DNA of 64,000 bases from Mucilaginibacter ginsenosidivorax (GTDB lineage: Bacteria > Bacteroidota > Bacteroidia > Sphingobacteriales > Sphingobacteriaceae): positions 1,302,001 to 1,366,000 of the forward strand of contig NZ_CP042437.1 of assembly GCF_007971525.1 (NCBI RefSeq), read 5' to 3'. The position numbers and the translations under genes were made by a program. How positions within the stretch are numbered: the stretch's first letter is position 1; each line of letters starts with the position of its first letter. Below, one piece after another: positions 45,001 to 53,955 of this stretch. Below the pieces are notes generated by a model, which saw nothing but the letters and a program-made list of their open reading frames with translations, ran no database searches and had not been told where the DNA came from.

Positions 45001-45030
45001 AGGCTGCCTCAAAAGGGCAGTCTTTTTTTG
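45001..45030 (+). terminator. Terminator of the caspase/papain operon
   Basis: GGCTGCC pairs with GGCAGTC (one G-U) around TCAAAAG, then a run of T. It ends the two-gene operon; the rest of the gap to 45276 shows no other element. Confidence 0.75.
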
Positions 45031-45275
45031 TGCGGAGAAGAACCGTTAAAAATTATAAATACCTTACAGGGCTGTTATTTTAACATCACAAAGCCATCAA
45101 CGAACGTTAGATCTGCTTGATGCTACAGCCCGGCTAAGCTTCACACATCAAAAAAACAACGCATCACGCGCAACTTGTTTCAGCACCTCACAAACCAACC
45201 TATATAATGGCCAACTTTGTTTATGAGGTGCCAAAACAAGCTTCGACATGATTTTTTCTTTTACTTGAAAAGTTT

Positions 45276-45638
45276 TTATTTCTTTTCTTCAGCCCTTTTT
45301 AATACGGCGTGATTTTTTGAGCCGTTAATTTCCAGGTCGATAGCGGTTGAATCGCCGTAGAATTTGCCGGTATGAGCAATATCCATTCCGCTGGTAGCTA
45401 TGCTGAATGAAAACGTTGTACCATCTGTTTTACCGTTGGTCAAAGGCACATCGCCTTCGGGGGTTAAAGCGGTCCCTGTTAATTTATCCCCTTCAACTTT
45501 AAAATTGTAAAGCAATGGATACTCGGTACCGCCTATGTCAATTTTTCCGGCCCATTTTCCGTTAAGATCGGCAATGGCTGCAAGGCACGCCATAAAGCAG
45601 CCAACCAATAATGCTGTAGTAAAAAACTTTCTTTTCAT
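45276..45638 (-). CDS. Small exported beta-rich protein
   Basis: A 120-residue protein with a signal peptide (about 1-22) and a mature domain reading DLNGKWAGKIDIGGTEYPLLYNF and LTNGKTDGTTFSFSIATSG, a lipocalin-like small beta domain found repeatedly in Bacteroidota exported proteins. No enzyme motif. It follows the serine hydrolase gene on the same strand after 92 bases. Confidence 0.65.
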   Translation of the reverse strand: MKRKFFTTALLVGCFMACLAAIADLNGKWAGKIDIGGTEYPLLYNFKVEGDKLTGTALTPEGDVPLTNGKTDGTTFSFSIATSGMDIAHTGKFYGDSTAIDLEINGSKNHAVLKRAEEKK

Positions 45639-45730
45639 AATTTAATTTTGTTGATATCTAAGATAAGATGTTTTTTAAACACTTAAGTTACCAAATTATT
45701 ATAAAAAAAATTCTGTATCAACGTTTTACA

Positions 45731-47470
45731 CTATTTAGCCATTACCGCCTTTAGAATATAATTTTCCATGATTTTTTCAGGTTGCCATACCCTCCGGTTC
45801 CTGAAATTGCCAGATGTAATAACTGCTACCATTTGGTATTGCGGCACAATAAAAATGTACTGGCCACCCGCCCCACGGGCTTCAATAGTGCTGATAGTTT
45901 GGCCGTTTACCTTATAGTGATAATGCCACCATAAAAACCCGTACTCGTTTTTCTCATTGTGATTTTCAAGTACCAGGTATTTTTTAAATGATGCATCAAC
46001 CCAGTTTTTACTAACGATTTGCCTGTTATGCCATTTACCGCCATCGGCATAAAGCAAACCGAATTTCAACAGGTCGCGCGGGCGCAACAGCATACCTCCT
46101 CCAAAATACGGGCGGTGCAAAGGATCGTCAAAAACTATATAGTTGGATATACCTAAGGGCTCAAAAAGATTCTCGTCGATAAAGAATTCAAGTGGTTGTT
46201 TTACAACAGTATCTACAATTACACCCAATAAATACGGGTTAGCCGAACTGTAATTGGCATGCGTTCCGGGATAGTTTATCATGGGGGCCTCAACCACCGT
46301 TTTAAGCCAGTCGGCCGAGTTCTGGTATTCATCTTCGGATGCCACAGATTTACGATCAATCCCAAAGTCTATCGCATCCAAGCCCGAGCTCATGGTAAGC
46401 AGGCTGCCGATACTGATAGCTTGTTTCCAGGCATCGCCATCGGCGGCGTGTTTATATCTCTCCGGCAAAAACTGAAACAGCTTTTGAGCCGTGTCCTTTA
46501 GTAAACCTCTGTCCATAGCAATGCCCACAACTGCCGACGAGATACTTTTTGAGGCCGAACGGAGATCATGTACCGTTGCTTCATCATAGCCATTAAAATA
46601 TTGTTCATAAACCAACTTTCCATTGCGGCTGATAAGAACGCTATGTGTATTTGTTATTTTATTGGCGTTAATACTATCTGCCATCAATTTTAAATAGCGT
46701 TCATCCAAACCGGCGGCTTTTAAACTATTTACAGGCAAGCCGTCCTGCATATCGGCCGGCACTTTACCATTAAAAGGCATTTTGGGGTTTCCACCTGTTA
46801 AATCCCAATCCTTGGCCGAGCGGTGTATAGTGACATCGCTAATGGGCAAACCGGCTATTCCAGCTTGCAAGGTAATGGCGTCTTTAAACAATTTGCCTTT
46901 AAATTTTAAGCCTGTGCGGTAGTCCATGAATTTCACACTATCGGCCTGCAAAGTCAATCCGCCGCTGGCAAATCCCGAAAAACGTGTATCGCCCAGGAAA
47001 ATATAGGCCTCATATTTGGTAGAATCGGTGTTCTCCACATCAATATAAAATTGAGGTTTCAGGTTGGGCACAAAAAGAATATTCCAACGGCCGGCATAAG
47101 TATTTCCCGGTTGCTGTTTCAATACCAGGTGATAGCTCCACTGAACAGAACGGATAAAGAGCCGGATTTGCCCCTCCCCGACAATGCCTTTAACAGCAAG
47201 ATTGCTATCTATTTTGATATCAAACCTATTGGCCGATAAGCCAAATTTCCTTTGAATTGATTTCCCGGCAGATGACAATTGAAACGTATATGCATTGGCG
47301 CCCAACTTTTTTACAGATACATTAATGCTAAAATTCTCCGGATGATTTAGTAAGCCCTCCCAGTGGCCTTCGTATGGTTTCATCCCTGACTGGGCCATGC
47401 AGCCACAACTGATTAGCAACAGGATTAGTAATGCAGTTAACCTATTTTTTGAATATGTGCTTAATAACAT
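45731..47470 (-). CDS. Exported serine hydrolase (beta-lactamase class C/PBP4-like)
   Basis: A 579-residue protein starting MLLSTYSKNRL (an upstream ATG adds 15 residues without value). Signal peptide/lipobox-like N-terminus (LLLISCGCMAQ). Residues about 30-240 form an N-terminal beta domain; the catalytic beta-lactamase-fold domain follows with S305-A-S-K308 (SxxK), the Tyr407 motif in NYSS, and a GAGGQ box late in the sequence. Probably a D-Ala-specific peptidase, esterase or similar. Downstream of an AraC regulator gene by 57 bases on the same strand, so it may be that regulator's target. Confidence 0.88.
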   Translation of the reverse strand: MLLSTYSKNRLTALLILLLISCGCMAQSGMKPYEGHWEGLLNHPENFSINVSVKKLGANAYTFQLSSAGKSIQRKFGLSANRFDIKIDSNLAVKGIVGEGQIRLFIRSVQWSYHLVLKQQPGNTYAGRWNILFVPNLKPQFYIDVENTDSTKYEAYIFLGDTRFSGFASGGLTLQADSVKFMDYRTGLKFKGKLFKDAITLQAGIAGLPISDVTIHRSAKDWDLTGGNPKMPFNGKVPADMQDGLPVNSLKAAGLDERYLKLMADSINANKITNTHSVLISRNGKLVYEQYFNGYDEATVHDLRSASKSISSAVVGIAMDRGLLKDTAQKLFQFLPERYKHAADGDAWKQAISIGSLLTMSSGLDAIDFGIDRKSVASEDEYQNSADWLKTVVEAPMINYPGTHANYSSANPYLLGVIVDTVVKQPLEFFIDENLFEPLGISNYIVFDDPLHRPYFGGGMLLRPRDLLKFGLLYADGGKWHNRQIVSKNWVDASFKKYLVLENHNEKNEYGFLWWHYHYKVNGQTISTIEARGAGGQYIFIVPQYQMVAVITSGNFRNRRVWQPEKIMENYILKAVMAK

Positions 47471-47527
47471 GATATATATTTTATACCACAATAGTAATGG
47501 CAATAATGCCGGCAAAATAGCACATTG

Positions 47528-48340
47528 TTAACGTGCGGTGATTATTTTTCGGTATTGTAATGGTGTAACCCCTACCGCCTGCTTAAAACTCCGGATAAAA
47601 TGGCTCTGATCTGCAAAACCGCATTCATAGCTAACCTGGGTAAGCGAAACATCTGCTTTTGTTAACAACCCGGCTGCCTGTTCTATTCTTAGTTTTTTAA
47701 GGTAATCGCCAACAGTGGTATTAAAATATTTAGGGAAACAGCGCGATAAATGTACCGGGTGCACTTGTGCTATGGATGCCAGTGTATCCCAGGATAAAAC
47801 GAATATATCACTGCCGTTTAAAACCTCTTTTATTTTTTTAACCCAGGCTGGCTGCCTCGCGGTCTCCCGGTGTTTTTCATTGACTAACATACCCAGGACT
47901 TTAAAAAGCGATTCACGGATTGAAAGCAGTTCGATACCGGCCGTGTATTTGGTTTCCATATACATACTGCGGAACAGCAGTTTGAAAACCGGGTTGTAAA
48001 GTTTCAGGCTGCCTTCCATCTGGCTTAAAGGCAATTGGTACTTGTCAAAAAAATCCTGCTCCAATTCAATATGAAAGCCACGGGTATAGCCGGGGTGTTT
48101 GATATTGCAATGCGCATCCTGCCAGTTATGGAACAACAAAGTTCCGGCGCTGCATTCATAGCTTTCTTTTTTGTTGGTTTCCTGCATGCTACCCGTAAGC
48201 AAAAAAGTAAAGTAGGGGTTTTGATGTGTATGCCAGTCAACCTTATCATGTGTATACTCGGTATCGGTAATAATAAGATTATCCAAATGAATAGCCTTAT
48301 TCTGGATTCCGAAATATTTTCCCTTTTCAAGCTGAAGCAT
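47528..48340 (-). CDS. AraC family transcriptional regulator
   Basis: A 270-residue protein with an N-terminal cupin-like sensor domain (about 15-150, with HTHQNPYFTFLLTGSMQE) and a C-terminal AraC HTH (about 165-268, with VHLSRCFPKYF and VSYECGFADQSHFIRSF). The serine hydrolase gene follows it on the same strand. The 5' region has 8-bp-period arrays. Confidence 0.88.
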   Translation of the reverse strand: MLQLEKGKYFGIQNKAIHLDNLIITDTEYTHDKVDWHTHQNPYFTFLLTGSMQETNKKESYECSAGTLLFHNWQDAHCNIKHPGYTRGFHIELEQDFFDKYQLPLSQMEGSLKLYNPVFKLLFRSMYMETKYTAGIELLSIRESLFKVLGMLVNEKHRETARQPAWVKKIKEVLNGSDIFVLSWDTLASIAQVHPVHLSRCFPKYFNTTVGDYLKKLRIEQAAGLLTKADVSLTQVSYECGFADQSHFIRSFKQAVGVTPLQYRKIITAR

Positions 48341-48384
48341 ACGCTTTATAGACGGTTGGGAAGGGGAATTGTTACGAGGGGAAG

Positions 48385-48474
48385 AATTATTGAATTATTG
48401 AATTATTGAATTATTGAATTATAATCTATTGCCGCCTCATTTTCAAATCTTCAAATTCTCAAATTTTCAAATGA
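48385..48474. repeat. Two 8-bp-period arrays upstream of the 97-residue gene
   Basis: 48385-48423 is AATTATTG repeated about four and a half times; 48438-48474 is the TTTTCAAATCTTCAAATT-type array seen elsewhere. No ORF. Confidence 0.75.
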
Positions 48475-48535
48475 CTCTCTTCTGAAATCTAAAATCTGCG
48501 CATCTACATTATTTATTTGTTTAATTTTACCGCCG

Positions 48536-48829
48536 ATGAAAAAAGTGGAAGTATTAAAGCTGATTGATTTGATTGAGGAAATTAAGAAACTGGACGAATT
48601 GATTACTCAAAGCCGCAAAAAAAAGACTTCTGACTTTGTGCTAAACCAGTATGAGGTTAAAAAAATAAAAATGATTGGTTCTATCATCAACGAACTGGCC
48701 AACCCTCCTATCCAGTCGATGGAAAGCTACCTGCTTATCCAAAAAATCCTAAACAAATATTACCCGAACATCGATAACGGCGACCTGCTGAACGATGGCG
48801 ATGTAGCAAAAATTCTTGCTGTTATTTAG
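48536..48829 (+). CDS. Small helical protein of unknown function
   Basis: A 97-residue protein, mostly charged helix (KVEVLKLIDLIEEIKKLDELI, about 3-23), with a polar tail. No recognised domain. Short gap to the convergent DUF3179 gene (6 bases). Promoter-like AT sequence with an 8-bp array upstream. Confidence 0.6.
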   Translation: MKKVEVLKLIDLIEEIKKLDELITQSRKKKTSDFVLNQYEVKKIKMIGSIINELANPPIQSMESYLLIQKILNKYYPNIDNGDLLNDGDVAKILAVI

Positions 48830-48835
48830 GTTAAG

Positions 48836-50077
48836 TTAAAAGCCAAAAATAACAGCCAAAGGCTCCTCGCGTTCACCTTCCTTCCAGAATATGGTTTTGG
48901 GGTGAAAATGTTTCCACGAATGCCAGTATTCCTGGTAGGCCTGCACCTTGGTAAGCCGTTGCCCTTTTTGCGCTCCTGAAGTACACAAACCATCCCAATC
49001 CCAAACAGAGGCAGTTTCCTTGTCGGTAAGCTGATCGTTTTTATCCAGGTCGAAATGAAGTGTTTTACCATTAAGCACGGCATTCCATACGTGATAGCTC
49101 AGGCTATCCTTCTCGATGCCTATCAGCAGCGAATTATTGTTAAGTTCATCGTTCAGTATCCGCTTGTGAAACATGTGCCGCCAGTCATAAGCTTTGGCCT
49201 GGCCGTTAATGATCACCCCTATAACCCAGCTTTTACGGATCAGCGAATCCTTGTTTTTCAGCGTGCTGTCTTTATCTATGTACTGCACGCGATCATAATT
49301 TTTAAGATCGGCATAATCAGGAGCATACAGCTTATCGGGCTGCATAATAAGCGATGTGGGGTGCTTTTGCAACCATGCTCCGAGAGTTAATTGCTCATAA
49401 GGCAACTCCTGTAAATGCTGGCCCTTCAATTTACCCACCGCGGCGTTACCGGTAGCCTGGTACCACCAGGTTTTGGTACTTTCGTCTTCAATAATGGCGT
49501 TATAGTGCCTTGCCCCTACTAACCTGAAATTTTGACGTATGCCATTCACAATTGGGTTATAAACCCTGCCCGTGCGGCACATGGTACAATAGGTAACCAA
49601 AACAGGCTGCTGGCCCACATTATCCTGTACTTTATGATGATAGCCCAAATAAATAACAGGGTAAGCCTTGGCAACACCATTATTTACCACTCCCACAACC
49701 AAATAATTTAAAGGGACTTTGTTTGATAAACCGTTGGCAAATTTAGCAGCCTCCGTTTCCTTAAACATAGTTTCGGCTTTGTACATGTAATCGGTAATGT
49801 AAAAGCTGCCAAGGCAAAGCACCAATACTACGGCTTTAACTATTTTGCCTTTTTGCGTGTTTTTTGCGTAAAACTTAAACAGGTACCAAATAATAAAAAT
49901 TGCACCTATTAAGCGTAGCGGGTTTACAATTTTTTCAAGGTAATAACATACCGTAATAGCATTCAAATCCTGGCTGCCGGGGAACGGCATCAGCAGGTAG
50001 GCATGTACCAGGCCCGGTACAACCAACAAAATAATCCCAATCCAAAATATTCCTGGTCTGTGTATATATTTCTTCAT
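48836..50077 (-). CDS. DUF3179 membrane protein
   Basis: A 413-residue protein with three or four TM helices in the first 110 residues (for example IFWIGIILLVVPGLVHAYLL, about 10-29) and a DUF3179 domain afterwards. The domain hallmarks TYCTMCRTGRVYNP (about 160-173) and RHYNAIIEDESTKTWWYQATG (about 190-210) are present, with PVIYLGYHHKVQD before them. The TYCTMC cysteines could act as a thiol pair. It overlaps neatly with the AhpD-like gene upstream (1 base apart), so both are one transcript. Function not established. Confidence 0.85.
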   Translation of the reverse strand: MKKYIHRPGIFWIGIILLVVPGLVHAYLLMPFPGSQDLNAITVCYYLEKIVNPLRLIGAIFIIWYLFKFYAKNTQKGKIVKAVVLVLCLGSFYITDYMYKAETMFKETEAAKFANGLSNKVPLNYLVVGVVNNGVAKAYPVIYLGYHHKVQDNVGQQPVLVTYCTMCRTGRVYNPIVNGIRQNFRLVGARHYNAIIEDESTKTWWYQATGNAAVGKLKGQHLQELPYEQLTLGAWLQKHPTSLIMQPDKLYAPDYADLKNYDRVQYIDKDSTLKNKDSLIRKSWVIGVIINGQAKAYDWRHMFHKRILNDELNNNSLLIGIEKDSLSYHVWNAVLNGKTLHFDLDKNDQLTDKETASVWDWDGLCTSGAQKGQRLTKVQAYQEYWHSWKHFHPKTIFWKEGEREEPLAVIFGF

Positions 50078-50695
50078 TTAGTCTGCATTTAAGGCGGCGT
50101 ACCTGTTTGCCGATGGCAGGTACCCATTTGTTTTTAAGATACCTGCAAGGCGATTGTAAAAAGCAGGTTCAGTTGGTGTTACGCTGGCCAACCCATCTAC
50201 ATAACGGTTATATAAGCTAAAAAGAGCCGCAATTAAAACGGTATCGTGCAGCTCAAGGTCGGTAGCGCCGGCCTGTTTAGCCTTTGCAACCAGGTCGGCT
50301 ATTACATTTTTGCCGCTTACCTGTGTTTGGCGCGCTATTTCAAGCAAATGTTTCATTTTTTCAGTTACCGGGGCGTTGTCGGGGTCGTTTTTTACCTTTT
50401 CGGCAGTTTCGGTTTCGCCTAACAAAACATCAGCGGCGGCGGTGTGGGCGTTGGTGCAAAAACGGCATTGGTTGCCGTTACTCACCACAGTAGCAATCAA
50501 TTCACGCTCGCCCTCCGTAAGGGTCGATTCTCCCCGCAACAGGATTTGGGTAAGCTGCCTTATGGGCAAGGCTGTATCCTGCCTGTAATTAAGCAAACCG
50601 GTAATTCCGGGCAGGTTTTCATCTAACGGGATATAAGGCATACCAGCTTTTAATGTGTTTAGGGCGTTGCGGCCAGCCAATAAATTTAAATACAA
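50078..50695 (-). CDS. AhpD/carboxymuconolactone decarboxylase-like protein
   Basis: A 205-residue helical protein with the AhpD-type active site CRFCTNAH: Cys77, Cys80 and His84 (CxxC-x3-H), plus the flanking helices LTEGERELIATVVSNGNQ (about 59-76). Proteins with this motif are peroxidases/disulfide reductases or peroxide-related enzymes. It is directly upstream of the DUF3179 gene, which itself carries a TYCTMC motif; a thiol-redox link is a hypothesis. Confidence 0.85.
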   Translation of the reverse strand: MYLNLLAGRNALNTLKAGMPYIPLDENLPGITGLLNYRQDTALPIRQLTQILLRGESTLTEGERELIATVVSNGNQCRFCTNAHTAAADVLLGETETAEKVKNDPDNAPVTEKMKHLLEIARQTQVSGKNVIADLVAKAKQAGATDLELHDTVLIAALFSLYNRYVDGLASVTPTEPAFYNRLAGILKTNGYLPSANRYAALNAD

Positions 50696-50768
50696 GGTTT
50701 TATAATCGACCCTAATTTATCTAAAAAATTAAATAAACAACAATAAGCGGCAAAATTTATTCTGGTGA

Positions 50769-51578
50769 CTATTGCTTCTTCCCGTTTTCTACGCTTTTTA
50801 TCTCTTCCTTACGGTCCTTTTTAAAGTCGAAGTTATTGAAATCGGCAGTTTGGGGCAAATCCATGGTGTAGCTGGTAAGGGTATCAACTTCTATCGTAAT
50901 ATCCGCTGCATCCAGGTCAATCAGGTGGCCGCCGGCTGTTTTATCCATCGACAGGAAATGAAAATGATACCCGCTGATATGGGCCCCCTCCATATATGCC
51001 GGGATGCGGAAGCCTACAAGATCGCCCTGCAGGTTGGTATGTTCAAAAAAATGCTGCCTGCTTAGCATGGAGGCAAGCGGCAGGTAAGGCTTTTCAACCG
51101 GCGGGAAAGCCCGGGTTTTAACAAGCTTAAAATCACCTTTAATATGAATAGCATAAATCCCATTTTGATTGCTGAGCAGGCTATCTAACAGGGCATAAAG
51201 CGCCGTTTTATTTAAGTTTCCGGTATGTTTAAAGGTTCTTTTTGCTTTAAAAAAGCAAACTATTGCATATGGCAGTTTACCGGTATCGGCAACCAGGGTT
51301 GTTTTACCAGTTGCCCTCGTTTGGTATATCTTTCCATGCAGCATCAGCAATTCGCCATCCAGGTGGCCGGGGGCACCGAGGCCAAAATCGCCATGTTTTT
51401 GAAGTTGCCTGTAGGGATACCAGTTATCATACAGCCCGCCTATAAAACCAGAGGCAAAGCCGGCACTGAACAGGTTATCGCCGGTACCGGCAGGTTTTGT
51501 TTTTTGCTGGGCGATGGTTGCGTTGCAGCATAAAACAAACATGGATAACAAACAAAAAGTAATATGGCGTTTTTGCAT
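50769..51578 (-). CDS. budA: Exported alpha-acetolactate decarboxylase
   Basis: A 269-residue protein of the acetolactate decarboxylase family. The zinc ligands are His205, His207 and His218 in GYHFHFLS and AGGHLIDLD; the HxH-x10-H spacing equals that of characterised enzymes. The conserved catalytic Arg lies in the preceding loop (GFRIPAYM). Unlike the usual cytoplasmic enzymes it carries an N-terminal signal peptide (about 1-24, FCLLSMFVLCCNATIAQ), so it probably acts outside the cytoplasm. No acetolactate synthase or butanediol dehydrogenase gene is nearby. The upstream gap has no clear promoter. Function by homology: acetolactate to acetoin. Confidence 0.85.
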   Translation of the reverse strand: MQKRHITFCLLSMFVLCCNATIAQQKTKPAGTGDNLFSAGFASGFIGGLYDNWYPYRQLQKHGDFGLGAPGHLDGELLMLHGKIYQTRATGKTTLVADTGKLPYAIVCFFKAKRTFKHTGNLNKTALYALLDSLLSNQNGIYAIHIKGDFKLVKTRAFPPVEKPYLPLASMLSRQHFFEHTNLQGDLVGFRIPAYMEGAHISGYHFHFLSMDKTAGGHLIDLDAADITIEVDTLTSYTMDLPQTADFNNFDFKKDRKEEIKSVENGKKQ

Positions 51579-52090
51579 TGATGGTGTAATTATTTCAGGG
51601 TATACAAAGCAATTATTTTACTGCCGCTTATCCTAATTAAGTTTGGATTTTTTTGATCGGTTAAACGCATTGGGGCAGCCTGTTTTGGGTATGCCAGCCA
51701 GCCTTTATCTATCCGTTTGGGACGCCGATTTTTTTTGCACCAAAATGTAACTTTTCGCATACATTTCATACATATTTGGCATACTTTATTGATACTTTTA
51801 CACACTTTTGATATACTTTTAAAAGCATGTTTAAATACACAAAATACTGAAATACAAGTATTTAAATAAATCAAAAAACGAATAGCGCTTTGCTTTTTAA
51901 ACAACCAGGGGCGATCATCTTAAAAAAAGACAACCGCCCCTACTGCTCTATACAAATTTAACAAAAACCGGCTGCAAATACAAGCCCGGCAAACATATAA
52001 TTGCGTTACCGGCCACTTAAATTTTACTTTGACCTTACGGTGATACTAAACGCTTAGTTTAAATTTGTATAGCAATTAATTTTAAATACG
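51579..52090. other. Intergenic with operator-like site
   Basis: A 512-base stretch. 51590-51904 is open on the minus strand but reads as low-complexity Lys/Cys-rich sequence and I reject it. 51907-51941 can form a GC stem (AGGGGCG/CGCCCCT) with a wide loop. The right end contains a promoter and operator for the DsbA gene. Confidence 0.45.
52044..52067 (+). promoter_or_regulatory. Operator-like palindrome overlapping the DsbA promoter
   Basis: ACTAAACGCTTAGT (52045-52058) is an imperfect palindrome immediately followed by the -7-like element TAAATTTG (52060-52067). The same half-site AACTAAG-x-GT occurs in the MFS operator at 53915-53941 (see that entry), suggesting one shared regulator. Confidence 0.4.
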
Positions 52091-52801
52091 ATGATGAAAG
52101 TAGAGATCTGGAGCGACGTAATGTGCCCGTTTTGTTATATAGGCAAACGCCGGTTTGAGGAAGCTTTGGAACAATTTGAACATAAAGACCAGGTTGAAAT
52201 TGAATGGAAAAGCTTTCAGCTTAACCCGGATATGAAAACTGACCCCAACATTAACATTAGCCAATACCTGGCCGATGTAAAAGGCTGGACGCTTGAATAT
52301 GCCCAACAAATGAACAACCACGTAACCCAGATGGCAGCCGAAGTTGGCCTCACCTATGACTTTGACCGGTCGGTTGTTGCCAATAGCTTTAAAGCGCATC
52401 GTTTTAGCCACCTGGCTAAAAAGCATGGCCTGGGCGACAAAGCGGAAGAAGCATTGTTTAAAGCTTACTTTACCGATGGTTTAAATATTGATGATACCAA
52501 TACGCTGGTAAACCTGGGCACCGGCATTGGCCTTGATGTGGCCGAAATAAAACAAGTGCTGGAAAGCGACACTTATGCCGACGATGTAAAGCACGACATT
52601 GCCGAAGCGCAGCAACTGGGTATCAGGGGCGTTCCGTTTTTTGTGATGAATAACAAATATGGCGTATCCGGCGCGCAGGCGGTTCCGGTTTTCCAGGAGA
52701 CTATACAAAAATCGTTTGCCGAATGGCAGCAGGAAAACAGCAAACCGGCGCTAACTATTATTGAGGGTGAATCGTGCGGACCGGACGGCGACTGCGCTTA
52801 A
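52091..52801 (+). CDS. DsbA/FrnE family thiol oxidoreductase
   Basis: A 236-residue thioredoxin-fold protein of the FrnE type: EIWSDVMCPFCYIGKRRFEEA with the active site CPFC (Cys12, Cys15), a helical insertion (about 65-165), and the cis-Pro strand GVPFFVM (about 181-187). No signal peptide, so cytoplasmic like most FrnE proteins. The C-terminus ends with an extra pair of cysteines (CGPDGDC, Cys229 and Cys235). The palindromic site in its promoter suggests induction by a repressor. Followed by a good terminator. Confidence 0.9.
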   Translation: MMKVEIWSDVMCPFCYIGKRRFEEALEQFEHKDQVEIEWKSFQLNPDMKTDPNINISQYLADVKGWTLEYAQQMNNHVTQMAAEVGLTYDFDRSVVANSFKAHRFSHLAKKHGLGDKAEEALFKAYFTDGLNIDDTNTLVNLGTGIGLDVAEIKQVLESDTYADDVKHDIAEAQQLGIRGVPFFVMNNKYGVSGAQAVPVFQETIQKSFAEWQQENSKPALTIIEGESCGPDGDCA

Positions 52802-52872
52802 CTACTGATTAATCCCAGCAAAATCCGGCATTTTGTTTTGTCGCGATTATATTTCATTTGATATAAATTTCA

Positions 52873-52920
52873 AAAGGTACAGGTTAAATAAATTTCGTTA
52901 TTCAACCTGTGCCTTTTTTA
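52873..52920 (+). terminator. Intrinsic terminator of the DsbA gene
   Basis: AAAAGGTACAGGTTAAATAA pairs with TTATTCAACCTGTGCCTTTT with two non-Watson-Crick positions, then a T-run. Confidence 0.8.
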
Positions 52921-53003
52921 AATGCTGCATTATACAATTAACTCAAAAAATAGTTTTAAACATTTTTAAATAACACGAAACAATATTATATTTAAGGCAG
53001 TAA

Positions 53004-53729
<726 letters not shown>

Positions 53730-53756
53730 CCTTACCCAAACCAATGTCATATTTGC

Positions 53757-53788
53757 AAAGCAGTTGTTTAAAAGCAACTGCTTTTTTA
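53757..53788 (+). terminator. Intrinsic terminator
   Basis: AAAGCAGTTG pairs with CAACTGCTTT around TTTAAAAG, followed by TTTT. Confidence 0.8.
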
Positions 53789-53873
53789 TTTTCAAAAATA
53801 CAGGCCAAAGTAAAAAACGATTTAGCATTTTTATTTTCAAAAAACACAGGCTAAAGTAAAAAACGATTTAGCA
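53788..53873. repeat. Two-copy direct repeat of about 45 bp
   Basis: ATTTTCAAAAA-tACAGGCCAAAG-TAAAAAACGATTTAGCA is followed by a near-identical copy 45-46 bases later (53833-53873). It lies just before the MFS promoter. Confidence 0.8.
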
Positions 53874-53879
53874 TTTTCA

Positions 53880-53905
53880 TTGTGTCAATAAAACACCTAT
53901 ATTTG
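53880..53905 (+). promoter_or_regulatory. Promoter of the MFS gene
   Basis: TTG (53880-53882) and TATATTTG (53898-53905) form a Bacteroidota-like -33/-7 pair, although the 15-base spacing is shorter than usual. A start near 53912 would place the palindrome in the leader. Confidence 0.4.
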
Positions 53906-53914
53906 CACCAACAC

Positions 53915-53941
53915 AACTAAGTGTAAAAAATACACTTAGTT
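53915..53941 (+). promoter_or_regulatory. Perfect 11-bp inverted repeat, operator of the MFS gene
   Basis: AACTAAGTGTA and TACACTTAGTT are perfect complements spaced by AAAAA, ending 14 bases before the ATG. Such a site is typical for a dimeric repressor (TetR/HxlR/MarR type, not identified here). The half-site resembles the one at the DsbA promoter (AACTAAGCGT). Confidence 0.6.
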
Positions 53942-53955
53942 CAATACAGATAGTA

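Noticed and set aside
45276..45638. Considered as a lipocalin transporter
   Set aside because: Too short and with no ligand-binding motif; left as a beta-rich exported protein.
51590..51904. 104-codon open frame on the minus strand
   Set aside because: The product is Lys/Cys-rich low-complexity text made from TATC/AAAGT-type AT-rich sequence, with no domain or start signal.
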